Position numbers and translations under genes: made by a program
The notes under the pieces: model-generated
Database searches by the model: none
What the model was told of the DNA's origin: nothing
Seen by the model: only the letters and a program-made list of their open reading frames with translations
Shown here: one piece after another, positions 7,116-16,046 of the stretch
How positions within the stretch are numbered: position 1 is the first letter of the stretch
Layout of the letters: each line of letters opens with the position of its first letter
Source of the DNA: M3007 sp032115775
GTDB lineage: Bacteria; Bacteroidota; Bacteroidia; Chitinophagales; Saprospiraceae
Assembly (NCBI GenBank): GCA_032115775.1
Contig: JAUMBL010000094.1
Location: 1-51,263 of the forward strand
DNA length: 51,263 nt
Direction of reading: 5' to 3'

Positions 7116-9875
7116 ATGAAAAAATTACTGTTGTCCGCGCTGTGTTGTTTTTTTGCAGCAACCGGATTTTCGCAGACGTATCCAAAGTATAACACGGATG
7201 ACATCCTGGTGTCCTACCAAAAATTCGTGCTGCCGAACGGCCTGCGCCTGTTGGTGCACGAAGACCACAAGGCGCCCATCGTGGCGGTCAATCTGTGGTA
7301 TCACGTCGGCTCCAAGAATGAAAAAATGGGGAAGAGCGGTTTTGCGCACCTGTTTGAACACCTGATGTTCAACGGCTCGGAAAATTTCAACACGGATTAC
7401 TTTCAGGCGCTGGAAGCCATCGGCGCGACCGACCTGAACGGCACGACAAATGAAGACCGCACCAACTATTTCCAAAACGTCCCGGTCAACGCGCTCGACC
7501 AGGTACTCTGGCTCGAATCTGACCGTATGGGTCATTTGCTCGGCGCTATTGACCAGGCAAAGTTGGACGAACAGCGCGGCGTGGTGCAAAACGAAAAACG
7601 CCAAGGCGAAAATCAGCCTTACGCTAAAGGCTGGGATATTATACAAAAAGAAATGTTCCCGCCGCACCACCCTTACGGGCACACCGTGATTGGTGAAATG
7701 GAGGATCTGAACGCTGCCAGCCTGGAGGACGTGCATGAGTGGTTCAAAACTTATTACGGCGCAGCCAACGCCGTACTGGTCGTAGCAGGCGATGTCAACC
7801 CGGAAGAAACCTACCAAAAAGTACTCAAATACTTCGGAAACATCCCGTCCGGCCCCACCATCAGCCGCCCGGGCATAAACGTGCCGCGCCGTTTCGGCAA
7901 TACCCGGGGCGAATACCAGGATCGCGTGCCACAAGCTATGGTCGTGATGTGTTGGAACGCGCCGGAATGGGGATCCAAAGAACACGCCTGGCTCGACCTG
8001 TCCTCCGATATCCTGGCTTCCGGTAAAACCAGCCGTTTGTATAAAACCTTGGTGTACGACAAACAACTCTGTACTTCCGTCCAGGCGTCTTACGGCCCGT
8101 CCGAAATCGCCGGCAATATGTACGTCATGGCGCAGGTGAAAAAAGGCAAAACCGTGGAAGAAGTAGAAGCAGCAATCGAAACCATCCTGCAGGAATACCT
8201 GACCAAAGGCCCGACGGAAGAAGAAGTAAACCGAGTAAAAGCGGCTTATTTCGCCGGCTTTATCAAAGGCCTGGAGCGGATCGGCGGCTTCGGCGGCAAA
8301 AGTGACCTGCTCGCGCAAAATGAAGTCTATGCCGGCAAAGCCGATTTTTACAAAACCATGCTGCGCCGCTATAACGAAACGACCGCGAAAGATATCCACG
8401 ACGCCACGAAAAATTGGCTGAGCGACGGGCGCTTCACCCTCGTTTGCACGCCGTTCCCGGAATACAGCGTGTCCGGCGTCGAAGCCGACCGCTCGAAGGC
8501 GCCCGAAGTCGGCCCCACGAAAGCCGCTACCTTCCCGGCCATCGAACGCGCTACGCTCAAAAACGGGATGAAGGTCGTTCTGACGCGCCGCACAGAAAGC
8601 CCGACGGTCGTGTTGAGTACGATGTTTAACGCCGGCTACTGCTCCGATAAATTCGGCGGCAAACCTGGCTTGGCCTCCCTCGCCATGAATATGCTCGACG
8701 AAGGCACCAAGACCCTGAGCGCGCTCGAAATCAATGAACGCCTGCAAATACTCGGCGCCTCACTCAATACCAGCAGCGACCTGGATTTTTCGTACGTCAC
8801 CCTGAACACCCTCAAACAATCGCTGGATCCCAGCCTGGATATCATGGCCGACGTGATGCTCAAGCCGGCCTTCCCGGAAACTGATTTCAAACGCCTCCAG
8901 GATCAGCAAATCAGCGCAATCCAAAATGAAAAAAAACAACCGCAATCCATGGTCATGCGGGTCATGCCGGAACTTCTGTACGGCAAAGACCACCCCTACG
9001 GTATGCCGATGACCGGAACTGGCGAGGAGGACGCCCTGCGCAGCATGACGACCGCCGATGTGCAAAAATTCTATGAAACCTGGTTGCGCCCCAACAACGC
9101 CACGATCGTCGTCACCGGCGATATCAGTATGCCGGAATTGCTGGCAAAACTGGAACAACGCTTCGGCAGCTGGCAAAAAGGAACCACGCCCACCAAGGTG
9201 ATTCCGGAAGTAAAAAATGCGAACAACGGCAAAATATTCCTCCTGGATCGCCCCGAAAGCCCGCAAAGCCTGATCATGGCCGCCTATCTCACGCAACCCT
9301 ACGGGAAAGTGGACGAGGCAGCCATCGAACAGATGAATAATGTGCTCGGCGGCGATTTTACCAGCCGGATCAACATGAATATCCGCGAAGACAAACGCTG
9401 GAGCTATGGCGCGCGCTCCATGATTATGAATACCAGCGCGCAACGCCCCTTTGTGGTCGTCGCGCCGGTACAAACGGACAAAACCTCCGAGAGCGTGCAG
9501 GAAGTGATCAAAGAAGTCCAGTCTTTCGTCGGCGACAAACCCATGACGGAACAGGAATTTACCAAGACGAAACAAAACACCGTCATGGGAATGTCCGGCA
9601 TGTGGGAAACCAACGGCGCCGTGAACGGCAGCGTCCGCAATGTTGTGCGGTATAATCTGCCCGACAACTACTGGCAGCAATACGCAGGAAACGTGGAAAA
9701 ACTGGCGCTGAAAGATGTGCACAGCGCAGCGAAATCTATCGTCCAACCCAGCAGCCTCGGCTGGTTCCTCGCCGGCGACGCCGCTAAAGTGCTGCCGGGT
9801 CTGGAAAAACTCGGCATGGAAATTATCCAGATAGATGCCGAAGGGAAGCGGGTGAGTAAGAAAGGTAAACCGTAA
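7116..9875 (+). CDS. M16-family zinc metallopeptidase, two-domain, secreted
   Basis: 919 aa with a signal peptide (LLLSALCCFFAATGFSQ). The N-terminal half is an active M16 unit: inverted zinc motif H78-L-F-E81-H82, with a probable third ligand E160 in GVVQNEK. The C-terminal half (about 470-919) repeats the fold with no HxxEH (ASLAMNMLDEG at the equivalent place) and carries the substrate-clamp-type RxxxWSYGARS segment. This fused active/inactive arrangement is standard for periplasmic M16B peptidases of Gram-negative bacteria, which degrade peptides in the envelope. It starts from a clear ATG and stands alone as a transcription unit, with a strong terminator 24 nt downstream. Confidence 0.95.
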   Translation: MKKLLLSALCCFFAATGFSQTYPKYNTDDILVSYQKFVLPNGLRLLVHEDHKAPIVAVNLWYHVGSKNEKMGKSGFAHLFEHLMFNGSENFNTDYFQALEAIGATDLNGTTNEDRTNYFQNVPVNALDQVLWLESDRMGHLLGAIDQAKLDEQRGVVQNEKRQGENQPYAKGWDIIQKEMFPPHHPYGHTVIGEMEDLNAASLEDVHEWFKTYYGAANAVLVVAGDVNPEETYQKVLKYFGNIPSGPTISRPGINVPRRFGNTRGEYQDRVPQAMVVMCWNAPEWGSKEHAWLDLSSDILASGKTSRLYKTLVYDKQLCTSVQASYGPSEIAGNMYVMAQVKKGKTVEEVEAAIETILQEYLTKGPTEEEVNRVKAAYFAGFIKGLERIGGFGGKSDLLAQNEVYAGKADFYKTMLRRYNETTAKDIHDATKNWLSDGRFTLVCTPFPEYSVSGVEADRSKAPEVGPTKAATFPAIERATLKNGMKVVLTRRTESPTVVLSTMFNAGYCSDKFGGKPGLASLAMNMLDEGTKTLSALEINERLQILGASLNTSSDLDFSYVTLNTLKQSLDPSLDIMADVMLKPAFPETDFKRLQDQQISAIQNEKKQPQSMVMRVMPELLYGKDHPYGMPMTGTGEEDALRSMTTADVQKFYETWLRPNNATIVVTGDISMPELLAKLEQRFGSWQKGTTPTKVIPEVKNANNGKIFLLDRPESPQSLIMAAYLTQPYGKVDEAAIEQMNNVLGGDFTSRINMNIREDKRWSYGARSMIMNTSAQRPFVVVAPVQTDKTSESVQEVIKEVQSFVGDKPMTEQEFTKTKQNTVMGMSGMWETNGAVNGSVRNVVRYNLPDNYWQQYAGNVEKLALKDVHSAAKSIVQPSSLGWFLAGDAAKVLPGLEKLGMEIIQIDAEGKRVSKKGKP

Positions 9876-9898
9876 GTAGGGGTTTGAAAATTGAGGGC

Positions 9899-9946
9899 GG
9901 GCGGGTTATTTCTCTAGAATATTGCAGGAAATAACCCGCCCTTTTC
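9899..9946 (+). terminator. Rho-independent terminator of the M16 peptidase gene
   Basis: A 14-bp perfect stem GGGCGGGTTATTTC (9899-9912) / GAAATAACCCGCCC (9928-9941), followed by TTTTCT. It sits between the M16 stop codon and the end of smc on the other strand; the T-tract favours the plus strand. Confidence 0.88.
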
Positions 9947-9964
9947 TATTACGATACGATGCGC

Positions 9965-12900
9965 TTAATTCCTTTCGTCGGCGATCAGTTGGCGAAAATC
10001 CACCGGCGTGACGGCGCTGACGCCCGGTTCAGGCATATACACCCCATAGATCGTATCTACCGCAGCCATGGTTGCTTTGTTGTGGGTGACGACGATAAAC
10101 TGCGAGTCTTTAGAGAACTGGCGGATGATGCGGTTGAATTTTTCGATATTCGCGTCATCCAGCGGGGCGTCCACCTCGTCGAAGATGCAGAAGGGGGCGG
10201 GTTTTAGGAGATAGAGGGCGAACAGCAGTGCGGTGGCGGTGAGCGTTTTTTCGCCGCCGGACAGTTGGGCGATCGTCTGCGGGCGTTTGCCTTTGGGTTT
10301 GGCGATGATATTAATGTCCGAGTCAAGCGGATTTTCCGGTGTGGCGAGCACGAGATCGGCCATATCTTCGTCGGTGAAGAGCGTTCGGAACACCTGCACG
10401 AAATTGACGCGCACCTGTTCGAAGGATTCGAGGAAGCGCGCGGTGGCGGTAGTTTCAATTTCCTGGATAGTCTGGAGCAGGTTCACTTTTGCGGTGAGGA
10501 TATCGTTGCGCTGTTGCGCGATGCCTTCGTATCGTTCTTTTATTTCATTGTAGGCTTCTACGGCCAGCGGGTTGATTTCTCCATAGGTATCCAGTCGGCG
10601 TTTGATATTGCCCACTTCTTTTTCCAGGTGATCCCGGTTTAGGCTTGTATCCGGGTCGCGATTGATGACCTCATTGACGTGGATGCCGAATTCCACGCGC
10701 AGGCGCTCGCCGATGGCGGTGATTTCGAATTTCACGTCGCCGAATTTATCTTTCATTTGATTGATCAGCACCTGCAGGTCTTGTTGTTTTCGATAGATTT
10801 CCCGCAGTTTGTTTTCCAGTTCATGGATTTCATTGCGCGCCTTGAAATAGGTCTGCTCCACTTCGCTCAGGCTAGCCTCCTTGCTTTTTTTATCGGCGTA
10901 GTGGGTTTGGAGTTCCTGGTTCAGTCGCTCGATTTCCGTCCGGGCGAAGGCTAGCTCCTCGGTATATTTTGCTTTTTGGGCGTCATTTTGCGCGACCTGC
11001 GCTTTGAGTTCGCCCATGCGTTTTTCGCGGAAGATCAGTTCCTGTTGGAGTGCGCCGACCTTATTTTGCTGGCGGATAAACTCGATATTTTGCTGGTTGT
11101 ATTCGGCGCTGGTGCGGCTGAGTTGTTCGGCGACGTCGCGGAAGGAGCCGTCGGCATTCGCCAGTCGTTCGCGGGCGGCGGCGGCTTCTTTTTGTCTGGA
11201 TTGAAGTCCGGCTTCGATTTGCGCGTTGCTGGCAATCAGTTGTTCGATGAGTCTGCCGCTTTCTGCCGCCTGGGTATCGAAATTTTGGACGAACACGGCG
11301 ATATTCTCGAGCCGGGCGCGGAGGCCCGCGCCATCCTGCGCCAGGCGGTTCAGCGCATCCCGTTCCCGCTGCAGGATGGGTGTTTGGTCGCTATTCTTGA
11401 GCGATAGCAGATGAGTACGTTTAGCGGATAGTTGATTGGCGAGTTCGGATTCCTGTTTTTCCTGTTTTTTAATTTCATTTTCCAGTATTTCGAGGTTTTT
11501 CTTGCGGCCGATTTTTTTCCCTTCGAAAAGTCCGACCGAGCCGCCGGAGATGCTAAATTTTTTGCGGATAAACGTTCCGGTTCGGGAGAGCAGGACAAAA
11601 TCGGTACTTTCGCCGAGCGGCGCATCATCTTCGACAATCAGCACATTCGCGAGCAGGTATTCCACCAGCGAGCGATATTGCGGCTCCACCTCCACCAGCT
11701 CGGACGCGCGCAGACCGCCGGGCGAGAGGCTGAGCGGCGGCTGATAACTCTGAAAAGCATCGAGCAAAAAGAAGTTGGCTCGGCCTTTTTGGCTGGAACC
11801 CAGCAGTTGGATTGCCTGCACGGCGGCATCGGCGTTCGGAACGACGTAGTAATTCAGGTAAGGTTCCAGGTAATTTTCAATCACCACCCGGAACTCTTCG
11901 CGCACATACAGCATATCCGAGAGCAACGGGCATTGCTGCGCCCACTCCTTTTGTTGGCTGAGAAACTTGATACTTTCCGGGAAGCCCTCCAGACTTTCCA
12001 CCATACTCTTGGTGAGTTTGTATTCATTGCGCTTGGCATCGAGTTTGCGGTGGAGGTCTGCGCTTTGTTTCAGCAGCGCGTCAATTTGGTCTTCGGTTTG
12101 CCGGATATCCGCGAGGCGTCGGGTTTCTGCCGCTTCCAGGGTGGCGATGCGCTCCGATTGTATCTTTTCGGATTTTCCGATTTCTGCCAGTTTGAGTTCC
12201 AGGCCATTCATCTCCTCCTTGCGGACGGCGACATCGGCCAGCGTGCGTTGCACATCGCGCTGGAGATTATCAATTTGATTTTTTTGAACGGCGCGTTGTT
12301 TTTCCAGTTCGACGATTTCGCGTTCGATATTTTGTTGGGTTCGGACGAACTCGTCCAGGTTTCCTTTGAGCAGGTTATGATCCTGCCGCACTTTTTCCAA
12401 TTTTTTTTGTGCGGCGGCGAGCGCCGCGTCGAGGCTTGCTTCCAGTCTTTTTTCGTAATTCAGGTCGGTTTGATAGCCTTCCAGTTCGATTTGGAGTTGG
12501 CGGATTTGTTCGGAGGCGCGGGCGTTTTGGTCTTCCACCCGGCGGAGGTCTTGTTCGAAGAAGGAGCGTTTTTGTTCGAGCATCCCTTTTTCGTTTTCCT
12601 TGCCGCGGATCCGGCCGGTCAGGCGATTGACCTCCTGTTGTTGTTCACTCAGGGAGACTTCCTTATCCACGTGGGTTTTTCGCAGTGCTTCGACCTCGGC
12701 TTCCAGTTTATAGCCCAGGGCTTCGCCGCCGCGGTAGTTGTCTTCTTCCTGGCGAATTTTCGTCTCCAGGTCTTTATAGGATTTTTTATGCCGATCGAGG
12801 TTAAAGACGGCGAGTTCCACGCTCAGGCGTTTATATTCTTCTTTAAGTTCGTAGAATTTTTGGGTTCGCTGCGCTTGTTTTTCGAGTTTTTTAAGTTGGT

Positions 12901-13498
12901 CTTCGATTTCGAAGAGCAGGTCTTCCACACGGTCGAGGTCGGCGCTGGTCGCCTCCAATTTTTGCTGCGCTTCGTGTTTGCGGGCTTTGTATTTGCTGAT
13001 GCCGGCTGCCTGTTCGAACATTTTACGCCGAGCCTGTTCGCGGTCGCTGAGCAGGTCTTCCACCATATTCAGCGCGATGATCGCATAAGAATCGGCGCCG
13101 ATACCCGTATCCAGGAGCAGCGACGAGATATCTTTCAGGCGGCAGGACACCCCGTTCAGTCGGTATTCGCTTTCGCCGCTGCGGTACAGGATGCGGCTGA
13201 CGGCCACGGTTTGGTATTCGGTGGGCAGGATATTTTTTGTATTTTCGAAGGTCAGCGTTACCTGCGCCATTTGCGCTTCCTTGCGTTTTTTAGCGCCGTT
13301 GAAAATGACGCTGGCCATTTTATCGAGGCGCAACTGGCTGCTTTTTTGCTCCCCCAGCACCCAGCGCACGGCGTCCACCACATTGCTTTTGCCCGAGCCG
13401 TTGGGCCCGACGATGCCCGTTACGTCGGCATTGAAATGAATGGCCGTTTCGTTGGCAAAAGATTTAAAACCTTTCAATTCCAGGGATTTCAATCGCAT
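9965..13498 (-). CDS. smc: Chromosome segregation protein SMC
   Basis: 1177 aa, full length. Walker A GPNGSGKS at residues 31-38; long coiled coils about 170-500 and 680-1000; hinge about 510-660 (GFPESIKFLSQQKEW...PQYRSLVEYLLANVLIV); ABC signature LSGGEKT at 1079; Walker B FCIFDEVDAP near 1103-1112. SMC dimers with ScpA/B organise and segregate the chromosome in the cytoplasm; scpA and scpB are not in this window. A TATTTTTG −7 box 20 nt before the start suggests its own promoter even though the sugar-transferase gene ends 81 nt upstream on the same strand. Confidence 0.98.
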   Translation of the reverse strand: MRLKSLELKGFKSFANETAIHFNADVTGIVGPNGSGKSNVVDAVRWVLGEQKSSQLRLDKMASVIFNGAKKRKEAQMAQVTLTFENTKNILPTEYQTVAVSRILYRSGESEYRLNGVSCRLKDISSLLLDTGIGADSYAIIALNMVEDLLSDREQARRKMFEQAAGISKYKARKHEAQQKLEATSADLDRVEDLLFEIEDQLKKLEKQAQRTQKFYELKEEYKRLSVELAVFNLDRHKKSYKDLETKIRQEEDNYRGGEALGYKLEAEVEALRKTHVDKEVSLSEQQQEVNRLTGRIRGKENEKGMLEQKRSFFEQDLRRVEDQNARASEQIRQLQIELEGYQTDLNYEKRLEASLDAALAAAQKKLEKVRQDHNLLKGNLDEFVRTQQNIEREIVELEKQRAVQKNQIDNLQRDVQRTLADVAVRKEEMNGLELKLAEIGKSEKIQSERIATLEAAETRRLADIRQTEDQIDALLKQSADLHRKLDAKRNEYKLTKSMVESLEGFPESIKFLSQQKEWAQQCPLLSDMLYVREEFRVVIENYLEPYLNYYVVPNADAAVQAIQLLGSSQKGRANFFLLDAFQSYQPPLSLSPGGLRASELVEVEPQYRSLVEYLLANVLIVEDDAPLGESTDFVLLSRTGTFIRKKFSISGGSVGLFEGKKIGRKKNLEILENEIKKQEKQESELANQLSAKRTHLLSLKNSDQTPILQRERDALNRLAQDGAGLRARLENIAVFVQNFDTQAAESGRLIEQLIASNAQIEAGLQSRQKEAAAARERLANADGSFRDVAEQLSRTSAEYNQQNIEFIRQQNKVGALQQELIFREKRMGELKAQVAQNDAQKAKYTEELAFARTEIERLNQELQTHYADKKSKEASLSEVEQTYFKARNEIHELENKLREIYRKQQDLQVLINQMKDKFGDVKFEITAIGERLRVEFGIHVNEVINRDPDTSLNRDHLEKEVGNIKRRLDTYGEINPLAVEAYNEIKERYEGIAQQRNDILTAKVNLLQTIQEIETTATARFLESFEQVRVNFVQVFRTLFTDEDMADLVLATPENPLDSDINIIAKPKGKRPQTIAQLSGGEKTLTATALLFALYLLKPAPFCIFDEVDAPLDDANIEKFNRIIRQFSKDSQFIVVTHNKATMAAVDTIYGVYMPEPGVSAVTPVDFRQLIADERN

Positions 13499-13517
13499 AC
13501 AATAGCAAATAAGCCGG

Positions 13518-13525
13518 CAAAAATA
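13518..13525 (-). promoter_or_regulatory. Candidate −7 box for smc
   Basis: TATTTTTG on the minus strand, an exact match to the Bacteroidota TAnnTTTG element, 20 nt before the smc start codon. I see no TTTG −33 element at the usual distance. Confidence 0.5.
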
Positions 13526-13579
13526 GCTATTTTACGGGAATCCGGCGGGATAAGTTTTCCACAGTTTATCCGGCAGGGA

Positions 13580-15037
13580 TTACTTCCCCCTTCCCTGCAA
13601 CAATACCAGCGCGGTGTAGAACAGGATTTTAAAATCCAGGGAGAGCGACATATTTTCGATATACAGCAGGTCGAAGCGCAGGCGTTGCAGCATTTCCTGC
13701 AGATTGGAGGCGTAGCCGTATTTCACCTGTCCCCAGGAGGTGATGCCGGGGCGGACTTTCAGCAGGTGTTTATAGTGCGGGTTATGCTGCATAATTTGTT
13801 CGATGAAATGCCGGCGTTCGGGGCGGGGGCCGACCAGCGACATATCGCCGCGGAGCACGTTCCAAAAATTCGGAATTTCGTCCAGCCGCCATTTTCGCAT
13901 CACGGCGCCCCAGGGTGTGACGCGCGGATCATTGTCTTTGGATAGCTGCGGGCCGGTTTTTTCGGCGTCGGTGTACATAGACCGGAATTTTACAATGTGA
14001 AACGGTTTGCCCTGAAGGCCTATTCGTTCCTGGAGGTAAAAAATCGGTCCGGAGGAAGACCAGCGCACCCGCAGCATGATATAGAGGAGCAGCGGCGACA
14101 GGAGGAGCAAGGCGAGCGCGCTGACGGCCACATCCAATGCGCGTTTGAGTACCCGCTGCCATTTGGGCATCAATTCCTGCCGGATTTCGATCAGCACGGC
14201 GCCGTACACATGGTTCATTTTCACCGTACCCAACAGGATATCATACATATCCGGAATAATTTTCACTAAAATCTGATCGCCAAAATCGAACAATGCGCCA
14301 AGGATTTCCCGCAGTCGGTTGTGTTCGGAGGTTTCTACCGCGATAATCACTTCTTCGATTGCATAGTCCCGGATGACTGCCGCGAGATTTTCCAGATCGC
14401 CCAGTTTTTGCAGGTGCGCCTGCAGGGCCGGCGCTTCGTCGTTTTTATTCGCGTCCACATAACCCAAAAACCGGTATCCGAGCCCTTTTTTGCGGCTCAC
14501 AATGTCTTGGTACAACTCCAGCGCATTTTGGTTGCTGCCGATAATCAGGGTGTTGAACGTAATTTTTCCCGTTTTCAGTCGGCGGCTCGCCCGAGTAAGA
14601 AGGGCCATACGAAAGGCGGCCGTGAGGAAAAAATGCAGTCCGAACAAGACCACGAACGACCGGATATACGTCCGGTAATCGCGCACCACGTCGTCGAGTA
14701 CCAGGCTGAAAAAAAGAAACAAAACCCCGAGGAAGCTGAGAAAAAAGGTGCGCGACAGCGCCGCCAGCCGGGATTGTCGGTAGATATCCGTGTAGTGGTC
14801 AAAAATGGCGTACAACAACACCCAACCGACCGGGATGATAAAGATGCCGAGATAAAAATTGGGATCTTGCAGCGCTTGCGTCGGATGAATACCCTCCAAG
14901 GCCTTCCGGTAGAAAAAGAAGAGCGCCCAGGCCAGCAGCGCCATGAAAAAATCCGCAGCGGCGTAATAAAACGTATCCCGTTGCCGCCGCCTGCGCGAAA
15001 GATGGATGGTGTCCGTATGTCCCACTGCCCGCATCAT
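13580..15037 (-). CDS. Polyprenyl-phosphate sugar-1-phosphate transferase (initiating exopolysaccharide synthesis)
   Basis: 485 aa with the WcaJ/WbaP-type layout. There are about five N-terminal membrane segments (within residues 25-165), a Rossmann-like middle domain (NTLIIGSNQNALELYQDI..., about 185-270), then one more membrane segment (VSALALLLLSPLLLYIML) leading into the bacterial sugar transferase domain with FHIVKFRSMYTDAE, WGAVMRKWRLDEIPNFWNVLRGDMSLVGPRPE and the closing RPGITSWGQV block. It loads the first sugar phosphate onto the lipid carrier. The start ATG abuts the stop of the lipoprotein gene (TGA-ATG-ATG); a second ATG three bases later is equally possible. No other polysaccharide genes lie next to it. 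Confidence 0.93.
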   Translation of the reverse strand: MMRAVGHTDTIHLSRRRRQRDTFYYAAADFFMALLAWALFFFYRKALEGIHPTQALQDPNFYLGIFIIPVGWVLLYAIFDHYTDIYRQSRLAALSRTFFLSFLGVLFLFFSLVLDDVVRDYRTYIRSFVVLFGLHFFLTAAFRMALLTRASRRLKTGKITFNTLIIGSNQNALELYQDIVSRKKGLGYRFLGYVDANKNDEAPALQAHLQKLGDLENLAAVIRDYAIEEVIIAVETSEHNRLREILGALFDFGDQILVKIIPDMYDILLGTVKMNHVYGAVLIEIRQELMPKWQRVLKRALDVAVSALALLLLSPLLLYIMLRVRWSSSGPIFYLQERIGLQGKPFHIVKFRSMYTDAEKTGPQLSKDNDPRVTPWGAVMRKWRLDEIPNFWNVLRGDMSLVGPRPERRHFIEQIMQHNPHYKHLLKVRPGITSWGQVKYGYASNLQEMLQRLRFDLLYIENMSLSLDFKILFYTALVLLQGRGK

Positions 15038-15925
15038 TCAAAAATGTGCCAACCGAATGTTGTCTATATAGACTTTGCCGGCCGTAGCGGGAAGATTCCC
15101 TTGGATATCGGTTTGCAGGCTTAGCTGAAACAACAGGCGATATTGATTGTAATCCTGCAGGGTGATTAGGCTTTCGGTGAGGTTGATGTAGATTTTGTTC
15201 CATTTGAAACCCTCCCGTGGGTTAAACTGATAAACCGGTATGGGGACTTCCGAGCCGGTTCCGTCGCGGCCGATCAGGTACAGCGTGAACGGCAGATCGT
15301 TCCGGTAATGCATTTCCAGCCAGACCTCCTTCGCGAAGGTGGCGGGCAGGCTGACGAGTTCCGTCGCCACTTGCATAAGCCGGTGGGCGGTATCTACCTG
15401 GAGGAGCAGGGATCTGCCGAAGAACGCGCTGTCGGAACGCAGTTCCAAGTTGAGCGACGTGTCCTGATCCCGGTTTTCCAGCGCCAGCGTCGAAGCGGCG
15501 CCGGCGTCGAAGCTGCCGCGCTCGATCGGCCAGGGGAATTTGGCGTCGGGATTGTACACGGCGTTGGGCTGAACGGTTACGATCTGACCCGGAGTCAGGG
15601 TGTAGTCCTGGTCGTACCGCGTCAAAATCGGATAAATATTCGGTGTGCCGACAATCCCGTTTTCCTTTACGCCGGGAAAGACCAGCACCTCGGAAACGCC
15701 CGCTGCCAATACCGGCACTTCGGCGGGCAGCGTGTAGGCGCCGAGGAATTCGCCGTTGACGTACAGCCAGCCCTCGGTGATTTTATGCCACGCGGCATCG
15801 CCACCGGCGTCTATTACAAAAGGTTCGATCCGGATATAGGCGGGTATCGGCTCCTGCTGATCCTTGCAGGCGCTCCAGCCTAGCAGAGCAATACATAAGA
15901 CGAACAGCGGTCTGGGAGTCGGCAT
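15038..15925 (-). CDS. Predicted lipoprotein, unknown function
   Basis: 295 aa. The N-terminus LFVLCIALLGWSACKD is a lipoprotein signal with Cys at about residue 20, so the protein should be lipid-anchored in the envelope. The mature region is beta-rich, with VYIDNIRLAHF at the end and LENRDQDTSLNLELRSDSAFFGRSLLLQVD in the middle, suggesting jelly-roll or Ig-like domains. I recognise no named family. Its stop codon directly touches the start codon of the sugar transferase, so the two are translationally coupled. That suggests a role with the polysaccharide made by that enzyme, which is inference. Confidence 0.8.
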   Translation of the reverse strand: MPTPRPLFVLCIALLGWSACKDQQEPIPAYIRIEPFVIDAGGDAAWHKITEGWLYVNGEFLGAYTLPAEVPVLAAGVSEVLVFPGVKENGIVGTPNIYPILTRYDQDYTLTPGQIVTVQPNAVYNPDAKFPWPIERGSFDAGAASTLALENRDQDTSLNLELRSDSAFFGRSLLLQVDTAHRLMQVATELVSLPATFAKEVWLEMHYRNDLPFTLYLIGRDGTGSEVPIPVYQFNPREGFKWNKIYINLTESLITLQDYNQYRLLFQLSLQTDIQGNLPATAGKVYIDNIRLAHF

Positions 15926-16046
15926 AGCAGATGCTTATATTTTAATTGAACCGGTAGTCTGTTGAGAAGGTCAGGAAGCGACCGGCAGACTGGGTTGTAA
16001 AACGCGCGCGCCGGACGAGATGCTGCCTGGTGTTGCCGCAAAATCC

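Noticed and set aside
7125..8747. Minus-strand open frame (540 codons) opposite the M16 peptidase
   Set aside because: Antisense shadow; no family motif, and it ends within the signal-peptide region of a well-supported gene.
13546..13576. TTTTCCACA, resembling a DnaA box, plus a short GGATAA/TTATCC hairpin
   Set aside because: A single weak box without clustering or AT-rich unwinding region is not evidence for an origin.
11432..13945. Long plus-strand open frame (837 codons) opposite smc
   Set aside because: Phe/Gln-rich antisense shadow created by the codon usage of smc, which has full-length motif support on the other strand.
15953..16006. CCGGTAGTCTG and CCGGCAGACTG, apparent inverted repeat before the lipoprotein gene
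   Set aside because: The two are imperfect direct repeats rather than inverted, with no known regulator site; probably chance.
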